From Mesocentrotus franciscanus (Eukaryota; Echinodermata; Echinoidea; Camarodonta; Strongylocentrotidae), in assembly GCA_037976565.1 (NCBI GenBank), contig CP137680.1, positions 682,001 through 746,000 on the forward strand: a stretch of DNA of 64,000 nucleotides, in the 5' to 3' direction. Below, one piece after another: positions 11,625 to 22,672 of the stretch. The notes under the pieces were generated by a model, which made no database searches, was not told the origin of the DNA, and saw only the letters and a program-made list of their open reading frames with translations. The stretch's first letter is position 1, and every line of letters starts with the position of its first letter. Position numbers and translations under genes: made by a program.

Positions 11625-13640
11625 TCCTTATCGTCCGGAAATCCCATTCGTTTTGCACGTAGTGCTTGTTATTCCTAGTTAGGTGCTTTCCTCATGTCCT
11701 TTTCCTTTCAAATTTCATAGGCATCATCTCTAACATCTCATCAAGGTCACTATATTCTTCGATTTTCAAAATCACTCATGCATAACCGTCCAGGCGCGAT
11801 TTTGTGCGTTTCTGGTCCATTTTAAGGCCTTTCTTTCTTCCTTCCTATCTCCACCATCCTAGATCCTACAAACTTCTAACAAATTCCTCTAGATAGTCCA
11901 AGAGATGTTCTTTCATCTGCGACATACAACCTGACCTTCAAAATGCCATCTTCGTACTCAAAATTTAAATCTGAAACCGACTCCGTCAAAAATCTTTAAA
12001 ATTGTTGAAAAATGGACCCCTAAAAATCTGGAACTGCCATAACTTTCTCATATAAATTCCGTTTTGTTTTTAAATCTCACAGTATCTTTATCTCATAATT
12101 GCACATAGCCATGCCAAATTTCACGCTCCAATGGCTATGCAAAAAATAAATGGCGCCCTCTAAAGTTCTGGGAATTGGCTTTCTTACTGAGGCTGTATCT
12201 CCATCTTTTCTGGCCAAATCCGTACCCTTTTTTGGATTTAGATACTCAAAGATATGCCCTTTCCAGCCATATACAAAGTTATATCCCCTAATGCTGACTA
12301 AATTTGAGAAAATTGCCCTCCAAATTCACCATTTTCAAGAAAATTCCGAAATAACTTCAACTTGCTCTAAAATGGCGATCTTTATACCTACATCAATAAA
12401 ACTTTGCAGACAAATGTATCCATATACGTGACAACTGTCTGCCAAGTTTGGTAAAATTCGATGACGTCAGCGCAAAGTTATCGCCAAAAATGATGAATTT
12501 ACTATGCATTACGTAATAGCGCGTTTATTGCATGCAGTACATTGCACGCATGTGACAATGGTGTCAAACTGACCGCAATAAAGTGCCCTTTCGAATGATA
12601 CCAAATAAGTTATATGGTATCACAGAAATATTTGAGTAAATTGCGTTTGAACAAGGGTCACTATACAAATTCTGCTGAGTTTCCGCCAAGTTATAACACG
12701 TATAGGCTATGACGTCATTTTTTCAGACTGCTTTTCGCCCCCCTACCGTCCTTTTTTTTCCTTGAAATTTTGCAGTGACATCCCGAGTTGCAATATGCAG
12801 GGCGCCTCAAAGCCGGATTTTCGAAATTGGTCAAGGAGGCCATTTAAGACACCATTTTGTCCTATTAATCTATTTTACATTACGTGTTTCGATGGGATTA
12901 TCATAGAAAAAGGAGAGTGGTTTACAATAACAACCATGAAATTCTTTTTCCAATGATACCAAATACGGCCTATAAAGAGACATAAAGAGAGCGAAGAAAA
13001 AAAACAAACATTTTAAGTCCGGTCATAATACAGATCCTGTACGTTTTCCGCCCATGCATTACACGCATTGTCTATGGGACAAATCGGGTTCAGGCTTTTG
13101 GCCCCCAGAACGATCTTTATTTTTCTTGAAATTTTACAGGCACATTCTAAGTGGCCAAATGCAGAGCATCTCGAAGCCGGATTTTTAAAATTTGTCAAGG
13201 GGGCCATTTTAGACGCCATCTTATACTCTACATGATTATGTTAGTATATGGACGGCCGTTTTTGCCACGGCACGCGTCATCACGTGTTCTTCATTTATCA
13301 CAATCCCATTCGTTTTGCACGCAGTGCTTGAAAGCCCTTTCTAGGTCCCTTCCTCTATCTCAATTCTTTTCAAACTTCTTAGGCGTAGTCTCTAGCATCC
13401 CATCAAGGTCACTATAATATTCGTTCTCCGGAATCACTCATACACGACCGTCCAGGCGCCATTTTGTCAGTTTTGGGCCGTTTTTGAGGCCTTTCTTTCG
13501 CCCACCTATCTTCAGTATCACAGAAGCTACAGACTTTGTACAAATTGCTCTGGATAGTCCGAGAGATGCTCTTTCGTTTGACACGTAGAAACATGGCGTC
13601 ATTGCCCGCATATCGTTCTGACACGATTGCATTTCTAGTT
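11625..13640. repeat. Anonymous composite repeat with 0.33-kb direct repeats
   Basis: Two diverged direct repeats, about 11,625-11,950 and 13,300-13,620, share CCCATTCGTTTTGCACG, CATCAAGGTCACTATA and CGTCCAGGCGC. Between them a unit of about 360 bp is tandemly duplicated (about 12,590-12,950 and 12,950-13,310; both contain AATGATACCAAATA and AAAGCCGGATTTT/GAAGCCGGATTTTT). A third copy of the 0.33-kb repeat is at about 59,637-59,860. No long coding frame was found. It may be a non-autonomous transposon or satellite-like block; the class is unknown. Confidence 0.7.
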
Positions 13641-13649
13641 CAACATTAA

Positions 13650-14335
13650 TTTTGAAAAGTTCAATAGTACCAGTACCATTGAAACTATATTTGTCAAATT
13701 TCACTTTCTTTAAATCTCGGTATTAATATACATCCTTGATACAAAATAGAGGTAATATACAGGGTAACCCAAAAGAAACACAACACAAGAGTCTCTGCAA
13801 CTTCAACGACATCATTGACACAATATCATCATTGTTTTTTTTATTTTTTAAAACCTAAAACTGATGATCTCTGTGTCATTTTAATCTTGATTTTGTTTCT
13901 ACCCAATTAAACACATACCAATGACATAGTGTCAGTGATGTCATTGCAACTGCAGATCACTGGTGTTGATTTTTTTTTTTTTTGGGGGGGGGCGCAAGCT
14001 GGTGTAGAGGGATAATAACAAACAATACCAGATAAACAACAGGTAATGTAAGTTGTGACGAACTAGCAGGTGACTAGAGGAATGATTTCATCTGAAAATG
14101 ATCTAGACTTTAAGTTCTCTGATGAACTAACGATACCAAACCCTTTAGAAATGAACCTGAACAAGTTTCATCCCATTATCCAACAGTTTATTACCAAAAG
14201 TATCTACATAAATTCGAGTGTGATGACTGTTCCTTTGTCAAATGAACAGACTGAATAAGAACAACAAAAGCAATATATCATCACTGTTCTTTTGATTCAA
14301 TCTTTAGCATTTCCTCAGTCTGCTCCATATTTGAC
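13650..14335. other. Intergenic, no gene recognised
   Basis: Low-complexity and AT-rich sequence with a T/G homopolymer patch near 13,972-13,991. A 62-codon frame at 14,070-14,258 has no family resemblance and no splice context. I see nothing else. Confidence 0.5.
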
Positions 14336-14722
14336 GATAATGATACTGATGATGATGATGATGCTGATGATGGTGAAGATGATGATGATGATGCTGATGC
14401 TGATGATGATGATGGTGAAGATGATGATAATGATGATGATGGTGAAGATGATGACGATGATGATGAAGATGATGATGATGGTGAAGATGATGATGATGAT
14501 GATGATGATGGTGAAGATGATGATGATGATGATGGTGAAGATGATGATAATGATGATGGTGAAGATGACGATGATGATGATGATGATGGTGAAGATGATG
14601 ATAATGATGATGGTGAAGATGATAATGATGATGATGGTGAAGATGATGATGATGACGATGATGATGATGATGATAATGCTGCTGCTGCTGATGATGATGA
14701 TGGTGGTGATGATGCTTTCCCT
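14336..14722. repeat. GAT/GAA/GGT trinucleotide microsatellite
   Basis: Nearly uninterrupted (GAT)n with regular GGTGAA interruptions and short GCT runs. All three frames stay open on one or both strands, giving Met-, Asp-, Ser- or His-rich frames, so long ORFs here carry no gene evidence. It lies about 0.2 kb downstream of the URAD stop codon. Confidence 0.95.
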
Positions 14723-14744
14723 GGACCTTCATTATTTGAGCTAA

Positions 14745-14880
14745 ATTGTTGGTAATGATTTCTTTCAAAGTTTTGACCTTGTAATTTTAATTTGTTTGGT
14801 GACAAAGCCTTCTCCTGAAACTGGTCTAGATAGATGATAGGAGGTTATTTATTAACTTTCTATACTCCCTTCTTTGATGA
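14745..14880 (-). pseudogene. Decayed duplicate of the URAD 3' end
   Basis: The - strand repeats the last part of URAD exon 2. GACAAAGCCTTCTCCTGAA occurs on the + strand at both about 14,801 and 14,928, and the flanking CTATACTCCCTTCT matches CTCTACTCCTTTCT in the exon. In the copy the frame is broken by stops and small indels. It is a local tandem duplication of roughly 100-130 bp lying between the true stop and the microsatellite. Confidence 0.75.
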
Positions 14881-14906
14881 TAATGATGCTGGTGCTTCTA
14901 CAGACC

Positions 14907-17303
14907 TCATAATTTAGGTTGGTTTGGTGACAAAGCCTTCTCCTGAATCATATCTAGGAGTCTATAGTAGCTAATCTTTTTCACTTCCTCTACTCCTTTC
15001 TGGAGCTCCAGTTCCCTTGAATTCTGTATACGAGTTTGTAGTCCTTGAAGAATAGCAGCAACTTTATTCTCTCTCGCACAGATCACAAACGGGAAAGAGA
15101 ACTTCTTGCGGTATATGTCATTGTTCTTATGGATCTCATTGTACTGTTCATCAGTTAATGAAGATAGACCGGCACTTGCTTGCTCTCGCTCTGATTCCGA
15201 TGTTAGTTTGCCTTGACGTGCAAGCTTACCAGCAAGATTAGGATGACATCTCAAGATGGACTGCTTACCTATTATGAAATAGCAAAACTTGATATTAATT
15301 TGGTTCCATTACTTTTCTATAAGGACAGCATAACATGGGAAGACATCTGATATTATTTTTTCTATGCATGTTTCATCTTTCCATTACATAATGTACTTAT
15401 ATCAGGCTGACTTTGATATTAGTTGTTTGAATACTTGACAGAAGATTCAAAGTCAATTAACCAATCCCTTTCTCTGCACAGTGCACTGATGTCATTTGCA
15501 AGACATTCATTGACATAATGCCATTTAATATCCAGGAGAGAAATTGGGACCTGGGCCCTGTTTCATAAAGATTGCTATCAATAAAAAATGCCACACAACT
15601 ATGACAAAATCTGCTCATAGCCAATCAAATGCGAGGATTTCTGTTGTTTAGTACAATTATCGCATCTTGTTATTGCTAATAAGTTTTAAGAAATGGGGCC
15701 CCAGGTAGGATGTAGAAAGCCATTGTAATGAAATTTGCAATATGCCCTCACAGTGACCACAGTTCAGTTTATTTTATTTTTGCACGGCACCAACTTCAGC
15801 CAAAGGCTGTTCTTCCGCAGGTCCATGCACAATAAAAAATACATGTACAATTATAAGATAACACATATCATAACATACAAATATTAAAAACAAACAAAGA
15901 ACAGAAGTATAAAGGAAAAGAAAGTGACACGAGACCCACCCCCCCCCCCATCAGCAATTATTATTTCCAATCAGAGTTAAACAAAAACGTATAGTTGTAT
16001 AAATAAATATTTAAGCGAACAAAATATAAATAACATCAGCTATTTGAAATATTATCAAACTCAAACAGTAAAATTGCATTTCATAAAATTAATATTCATA
16101 TTACCCTTGATTTGAATACAGAAAAAGACATTACAAGATTTAATGCCTCTACAACATAAGCTCCTTTTCTTGAAATTCATACAGTATGTGGTTTTGGCAT
16201 TTCTAAGGTTTTATGAGCATTTCTCAAGCTATAATTATATTCTTTAATAACAAAATATTTCTAAACTCACCAGATTTCATTTCATGAACAATTTTGTACA
16301 AAATACATAAAACATGTTTATCTCTCCATTCTGATAGATTTTCTGTTTTCAAACAAAGAAACAAATCTTGGCTAGGGAACCTCCATTCAACTTGGAGTAC
16401 CACCGAAGTGCCCTTTTCTGCAGTTTTTGCAACCTTTCTAAACTACCTTTCCCGGCATTCCCCCAAATTGCACTACAGTAATCAAACTTACATTGAATTA
16501 CTGATTTGTAAAATATTAGTGCAGTTTGCTGTGTAACATATGGTCTAAGTCCAACAAATATAGTCTTTTAATACCTTCTTACTTAAATATTCAATGTTTA
16601 CCAACTTTACCCCAATCCAAATGTTCATCAATAACCACATTGAAAGTAATGCTCCTTATGGGGAGTAGAGATGATGCATATAGTGTGTGCATGCATGTTT
16701 CTGATGACAACAGAATTTAGAGATGTACATGGATTTATTATCAAACACTGTAAAACAAGATTATTTCTAATGCTACTAACTATCATCACAAAATATGGTA
16801 AAATATAGTAAAACATTGCAAAATTTTTGAAAGTTCGCATTTGCCAATTAGTTCATAAACCTGTACTCTGCACATCAATACATTTTTGAGTACCCAATAA
16901 AATAAACAAAAGAACAAACAAACTATCATTAGAAAATATTTATTTTCAATAATAATACTGAGACCATTATCACTGGTTTACTTACTAATGGCACAATAAG
17001 CACGATAGTGGCTTATCCTATCAATACCCAACAGATGAACACACACTGATGACAGATAAATTTACAGATTTCGTTACAGATTTTGACAGGCAGATCGACA
17101 AACAAAAGATACTCACCAGACTCTGGCAATGAATCCATGAAGTCACAGAAGCAACGGTGTAAATGACCAAAGCTCTGGAAAGGTCGATAAGACCAGACTG
17201 CTCCAGCTATTAATATACCATGCTCAACTATGTTCTTGAAATTCTCAATGAATTCCTCGTATTCTTGCTGATTGACAGCTTCAATGGTGAATTTCTCTGC
17301 CAT
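14907..17303 (-). CDS. URAD: URAD: OHCU decarboxylase, peroxisomal urate pathway (2 exons)
   Basis: 2-oxo-4-hydroxy-4-carboxy-5-ureidoimidazoline decarboxylase, which forms (S)-allantoin in urate breakdown. Coding exons on the - strand are 17,303-17,117 and 15,268-14,907. They join through a split Gly codon (donor CTG|GTGAGT, acceptor CATAATAG|GT) into 182 residues, close to the vertebrate length. Family motifs include GAVWSYRPF, SILRCHPNLAGKLA (the His is the expected catalytic residue), ESEREQASAGLSSL (catalytic Glu region), FPFVICAR and EVKKISYYRLLDM. The start was chosen at MAEKFTIEAVNQQEYEEF, because it matches the family N-terminus and a likely acceptor sits just upstream at about 17,335, which would make the first coding exon begin in 5' UTR. 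The protein ends in PKL, a plausible PTS1 peroxisomal signal. The intron holds a MITE and a reversed LINE piece. Confidence 0.93.
15550..15705. repeat. Short foldback MITE in the URAD intron
   Basis: The ends are inverted: CCTGGGCCCTGTTTCAT at the left and GAAATGGGGCCCCAGG at the right. The interior of about 120 bp carries no gene. The GGGCCC/TTTCA-type end resembles the units at 39,941-40,103 and 60,697-60,837. Confidence 0.7.
15766..16720 (-). pseudogene. Degraded 3' part of a LINE, reversed, in the URAD intron
   Basis: On the - strand, frames with stops and shifts recall the C-terminal region of non-LTR retrotransposon polyproteins (IWGNAGKGSLERLQKLQKRA region at about 16,400-16,460). The element ends at about 15,766 with an AATAAAATAAACTG-like tail when read on the - strand. 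No catalytic RT motif remains. Boundaries are approximate. Confidence 0.6.
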
Positions 17304-17499
17304 TGTCGATGATGGTTTCTGACTCTTCTGAATCTGAAAGGTTACAAAATAAAGAATAATACTAATTACAGTTGGGAATAGTTGTAGTCTATATTCTCTT
17401 TTCAAGACAATACTTCCCCCTTCTTCTATTCTGTTATACATTTGCTTTTTCCAACTAAATTGATGTTCTTAAATAATTATTTAATATATTATTTAATTA

Positions 17500-19660
17500 T
17501 CTAATATATTCCATGAAAAGGCAAAGGTAAATTCAATGTTTCTAAATCCAACTTCGGTCTATGAAGTTTTGAAAATATGCTCTACTTTAAATCCATCAAA
17601 GTCATGCGGCTCTGATGATATATCACCCCGTGTTGTAAAATACTGTATTAATCTCTTTATAGAACCACTAACTAATATCTTTAATCAGTCCCTTTATTAT
17701 GGAGTCATACCTGATAAACTGAAAGTATCTAAAATAATTCCTGTATTTAAAAAAGGTAATAAAAATGAAATGTCTAATTACAGACCTATAGCAGTAATAC
17801 CAAAAAACCAATCTTTGCAAAGTTACTTGAAAAACTTGTTCATAAGAGACTGTATTCATTTCTACAACTACATAATATTTTGATAAGTGAACAATATGGT
17901 TTTAGAAAACAACACTCAACTGATCTTGCAGTTTTTAATCTATTTCAAGTTTTTCAACATATTTTAGAGAATATTGAACATGGAAAGTATTGTATAGGCA
18001 TATTTATGGACCTGTCTAAAGCATTTGACACCATTGATCACCACATACATTGTACTTTTACAGAAACTTTATTTTTATGGTGTAAGAGGCAATGCATTGA
18101 ATTGGTTTGAAAATTATTTGACTAACAGAACACAATATGTGGTGGTCAATGATGTCAAATCATCTACGCAGTTGACTAGCTGTGGTGTACCCCAAGGATC
18201 AGTGTTAGGCCCCCTCCTGTTCCTTGTTTATATTAATGATATTATAAACTCATCCAAAATAATAAAGTTTTCATTGTTTGCTGATACCTGTGCACTTATT
18301 TCTCATAAATCTATAACACATGTTATTGAATCCATAAATATTGAGTTAAAAAAGATAAATGGTTGGTTTCAATGTAATAAATTATCCTTAAATATTTCAA
18401 AAACCAATTATGTTATTTTTAGAACAAGGAACAGGAGGATTCCTGATAACTTAGATGATGTTCATATAGCAAACATAACAAAAAAAAGACTAAGTGATGT
18501 TAAATTTCTTGGTGTAATTTTGAATGAATATTTAAACTGGAATACACATATATCTCAACTGTGCGATACAATATCAAAGAATGTTGGAATATTATCTAGG
18601 CTTAAGTATATATTACCTAAAAATATTTTGCGCATATTATATAATACTCTTATTTTATCTTACCTTAATTACTGCAGTTATATCTGGGGAAATACATATA
18701 AGACCCATTTGTCTCAGATTGAACTACTTCAAAAGAAAGCTGTACGAATAATAACAAATTCAGACTTTCGCTCATCATCTGCACCATTATTCAAATGTTT
18801 GAAAATATTGCCTATTTATCAATTGGTTACTCTTAATACACTATTTATATACTCTTCATAAAATAACATACATGTAATTCCTCAGTCTAAAGATAAGCAC
18901 TTAATATTCAATTCCGATTTTCATCAATACAACACCCGTCAAAGTAATAATCTCTATATTTTTCAAAACTACAGTTGGTCTTCAATCCCTTATCAGTAAG
19001 GGATCGAAGGAATGGAATGAACTCCCACAAGACATAAAATCAAGTACTGTAAACGCGGAAATTTTCACGGATTTCGCGCTAAGATCGGCAAGCGCAAATT
19101 TTAGAACTCGCGAAAAATATAAGCATGACTTCTTATGCGTGTTTTGATCGAGCTGAATTGCGTGCAACGCGAATTTAAGAACCAGCGCATATGTTTTGGG
19201 TCGCTCAGCGAAAAATTAATCGCTGAAAATAACAGCGTTCACAGTAGATCACTTAAGACATTTAAATTATTGTCCAAGTCAATATTATTAGGCTCCCTCT
19301 AATGAAATGTTATGAATATATGCATGTATATGATAAATAATGTATATGTGACCCCCTATTTATATTTTAAAATTGAAGTTCCAGGCATGTGTGTGTGAGT
19401 GTATCTGTGAAGGTATGTGTGTTTGTGTGTTTGTGTGTATGTGTGTGATAATGTATGTAGTCTTGTTTGTTTATTTTCAATCTTTAACTGTTTTTCACTT
19501 TTTCTTGTTTTGGGACACCAAATTACAAGCATTTTGCTTTTCGGTGCTCCCAACCATAATTTATTTACTGTTTCAAATTGATATTATTTTATTGTTTCCA
19601 TTTGATGTTATTTTATGGTTGAATGAATAAATACAAATACAAATACAAATACAAATAATA
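17500..19660 (+). mobile_element. 5'-truncated LINE (non-LTR retrotransposon), broken
   Basis: RT-coding frames at 17,536-17,883, 17,880-18,110 and 18,025-18,861 belong to one polyprotein broken by frameshifts. RT motifs in order: FKKGNKNEMSNYRPIAV, EQYGFRKQHSTDLAVFNL, GIFMDLSKAFDTIDH, SCGVPQGSVLGPLLFLVY. The active-site box reads FADTCALI where the family has F/YADDT, so one catalytic Asp is lost. The C-terminal region follows (LNYCSYIWGNTYKTHLSQIE; later KEWNELPQDIKSS). The 3' end is an (ATACAA)n tail at about 19,629-19,660, preceded by a (GT)n stretch. It looks like a jockey/CR1-type element; no endonuclease is present. A MITE is inserted at 19,045-19,246. Confidence 0.85.
19045..19246. 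repeat. MITE with TACTGTAAACGC ends, nested in the LINE
   Basis: Terminal inverted repeats: TACTGTAAACGCGGAAATTT on the left and GCGTTCACAGTA on the right. It interrupts the LINE C-terminal frame between KEWNELPQDIKSS and the following SLKTFKLL-like sequence, so it is younger than the LINE. About 200 bp, non-coding. Confidence 0.75.
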
Positions 19661-19739
19661 TCTCTAGTCATTAAATGTGAATCCGATTTTGGTCCACCAT
19701 CTTTATCAACTAGTCTACACGTTCCAATCTGACTACCGT

Positions 19740-21830
19740 ATGTATTTTGATTGTATTGTGGTGTAACCATAGTTCATGCGTGACCTAAGTTTGCTATCTA
19801 AAACAATTCGGTAAAAATCTGAAAAATCTGATACCACCAATAGAAAGAGGAACCTAAATTTAGCAAGAGACAACAAATTTCTTGGAATTGGGTGTGAAAT
19901 TATGAAAACATTGCCGAAAGAGCGGCAAATTTTGCTTTGATGTACGTCGGTCTGTCCTTAAAAAAATTGGACTTGCCAACAAGGGTCTAGGAATCTTTTT
20001 ATCAAGAGAAGATGTTATCAAAGTTGTAAGTAAAAAGTATTACCAACTGATTGGGTGATATTTTGACTTCCAAAATTGCAATTATCTTATATTTGATTGA
20101 TTTTTACTTTTTTTGGTTAACTCTTATCCTGCCATAATGAATAAAGCCTAGTGCCACAGGGCTAATCCCCATTGTGCCAAGCCTCAAACCCCCCCGTGCA
20201 CGTAGAACTTTAGCTTACAGCGGCAATACAGCCAGCGCATTACGTTCCTCCCGTCTCAGCTCATTTTCGTAATTTGGCGCCTAGCCGAGCCGACATGGGC
20301 CCTTTAGATTTTCGCTGGCTCCCATAGGCTCTATGTTATAAGACATTTGTGCGAGGAGCTACATGTAGCTTGCGATTTTCTGTTTTTACCGATACCAAAA
20401 TTATGATATTCCAGTTAAATCTTCTATTTGTTACGATTTTTTCAGCGTCCTTGAAAAGTTAAGTATTTCACTTAGGTTTAAGACTTACGTATAAAGTAAT
20501 TCTTAATTTGAAAAATTCTCATTTTCGTCATATTTAAGGTACAAACTTGCAAGTTGTACTGAAATGTTCGTTGATTTTTCTATTTTATGTTTGTACCTAT
20601 GCTGAGTGTGCGTCACCTATGTGTGAAATGCGTCACCTGTTTAAAGCACGACATGTCAGTTAGTTATGTAATGTTACGTAAAAAGTCATATTGACATTGC
20701 ACTTGGCCTTGTGCGCTAATTGCTTAAGCTTACGTAAGGGGGCCCTCTATCACTTTAATTCGAAACAGCTGGAGCGTATCGGCCAATCAGAGCACGTAAA
20801 CTCACTGTACAGCGCGGAATACGAATAGTTCTACGTGCCGTGCCAAGTTTATTTTGAGATAATCTGAATAACGCGATGGTACTGCCAATAGCCCGTGCGA
20901 AGCACTCAGCACAGTACAATGAGCATGAACAATGACTGCTATTACGAATGCGAGCAATCATGCATAAAGCAGCGAAGCGATGGTCGCCGCGTGAATTAAG
21001 CAGCCATGCTATCGATAGCGCTCGCGTGTACAAAGCACAGTCACGGTAACATGCTACATGTATATTTAAATAGTAGGGGCTAAATTTTTTAGTGCTTATA
21101 ATACATCCACAGGGGCATCCAAATACATCAAAATTTACCAAAACTTTGCATTACCTTTAAGTATGAAGGGGTGACCAAAGTTCGCGGACATTTTAGAACA
21201 TATTACAAAATGTGATATTGGATCTATGATTTCTCATATATTCTACACAAATTTTTTTATTTCAATTATTACCAAACGGACGGCAAAGTTTTTTACTACA
21301 AATTGGTTCAACTAGAAAATTTATCGTCGAAGGATTTCGGAGATATCGCGATCTAAATATTTGATGTTCAATCGTGCGTGCGCGCTGCATCTAAAAAAGT
21401 CTTAAAAACAACGAGACCTAAGTTCATGCACGGGGGTTTACAGCTGATTTATACAAAAATGTGATCCATCAAAAGTAATTTCATAATTTGCAAGGCAAGA
21501 TATCATACAATCAGTTGATACCACTCTTTACTTACAATTTTGAGGATATCTGCTCTCAAAATGAAGATTTCCAAACAGCCTGTTTCCAAATCCTTATCGG
21601 TAAGTTGATAATTTGTCGAACGGATGGAAATGACTGCAAAATTTGCCGATCTTTTGTCAATATTTTCACAATTTCGCACCCAATTCCAAAGAAAATTTCG
21701 TTTCTGGGTAATTTTATGATCCTCTTTCCATTGGTGATATCAGATTTTCGAAATCTTACCGATTTTTTGAAAAAGCGAAACTTTGGTCACACCACCATAC
21801 TTAAAGTAGATGGTTTCCTATTTCATGGTC
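19740..21830. repeat. Long inverted-repeat (TIR) element or nested foldbacks
   Basis: About 19,795-19,945 matches the reverse complement of about 21,640-21,800 (for example CACCAATAGAAAGAGGA against CACCAATGGAAAGAGGA; TTGGAATTGGGTGTGAAATT against the same with two changes). An inner inverted pair lies at about 21,155-21,180 and 21,782-21,810 (TAAGTATG..GTGACCAAAG). The interior contains AT-rich sequence and no transposase I can recognise. The 128-codon - frame at 20,755-21,141 lacks any family motif. Confidence 0.6.
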
Positions 21831-21882
21831 ACTCGCCCCTTCCACACCTACACAAAGTACACATACATGAACAGAGGCGAGT

Positions 21883-22135
21883 TGGCTCAGTCGGTAAAGC
21901 GTCTGCCTGTCGAACCAAAGATCTCAGGTTCGAATCCCACCCAGGCGAATGACTGAAGCCTGCGTTGTGCGTTAACATGCCCCTCCCATTGTTTCATAGA
22001 CGCAGGCTATGTTAAGTGAAAACACTCCGTCCCTTGGATAGGACGTTAAATGGAGGCCCCGTGCAGGAGAGTCATCACCCTTGCACGTTAAGAACCCACT
22101 GCACTATTCGTCATCTTCATCCATTGACAGTAACA
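21883..22135 (+). repeat. tRNA-derived SINE
   Basis: The tRNA-like head at about 21,883-21,955 has an A box (TTGGCTCAGTCGG) and a B box (GGTTCGAATCC). The body contains GGATAGGACGTTAAATGGAG and CTTGCACGTTAAGAACCCAC, a body shared with the degraded copy at 4.7 kb. The anticodon arm does not fold as a working tRNA. Confidence 0.8.
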
Positions 22136-22419
22136 GTTTAAAATACAGCTGCAAGAATTTCAACACGGAGCTCAGTTTCGGCGATTAAAATCCGGAAAAA
22201 AGACCCTTAAATGCATCATACACTCAATCTGGTAAGTGGAACTGATGTAGTTTAGCCTAGGCCTAATTTACAATAATAAATGCATTGGATATGCATCAGG
22301 TAAAATGTAGTATTTTGGGCAAAGAGTTTTGGCCATGAATGGCCAAAATGTTTGAACAGGAGCGCCTATGGTTGGCTTCTGTCTCTAAAGAGAGGAGCCG
22401 ACCCTACCCAAATCAGAGG
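22136..22419. other. Left flank of the LTR element
   Basis: About 280 bp of anonymous sequence between the SINE and the LTR element. I see no gene or clear repeat. Confidence 0.5.
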
Positions 22420-22423
22420 CTAA

Positions 22424-22643
22424 TGTAGTAGAAAGTACCCCCACCCCCACAAGACTCCAACACAAGGGGGCGCTAGTCCGTTCACGGAACCCCAGAGTTG
22501 AATACTGCAAGAACCTAAAGGCTGAAGCACTGCTGAATACACACACAGTTATTTAGGTAAGTGCCGTTATTCTGCTTTCTTGTGAGTTCTATATTCACAT
22601 ATACAGGTATGTAGATTAAGGTTTGTAGGCCAAATCTACATCA
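22424..22643 (+). repeat. 5' LTR (220 bp)
   Basis: Starts TGTAGTAGAAAGTACCCC and ends CCAAATCTACATCA, with TG..CA ends. It matches 28,131-28,349 and 35,020-35,236 with only a few differences. It is short for a retroelement of about 6 kb. Confidence 0.92.
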
Positions 22644-22644
22644 T

Positions 22645-22672
22645 TGGCGCTGCGAGCAGGGTTCGAACCTGC
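22645..22672 (+). other. Primer-binding site, tRNA-Ser type
   Basis: TGGCGCTGCGAGCAGGGT and the following 10 bases begin one base after the LTR. The reverse complement is a full tRNA 3' end: CCA, discriminator G, a 7-base acceptor strand and a complete T arm with TTCGAAC loop. Discriminator G and the acceptor sequence resemble animal tRNA-Ser(CGA), compared from memory. Complementarity over about 28 nt is longer than the usual 18. Confidence 0.75.

Noticed and set aside
14281..14805. Long poly-Ser, poly-His and poly-Met open frames on both strands
   Set aside because: They are frames of a GAT-type microsatellite, which has no stop codons in any register. No splice or family evidence.
20755..21141. 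128-codon - strand frame
   Set aside because: Cys/Ala/Arg-rich with no motif, lying inside an inverted-repeat unit. Treated as chance.
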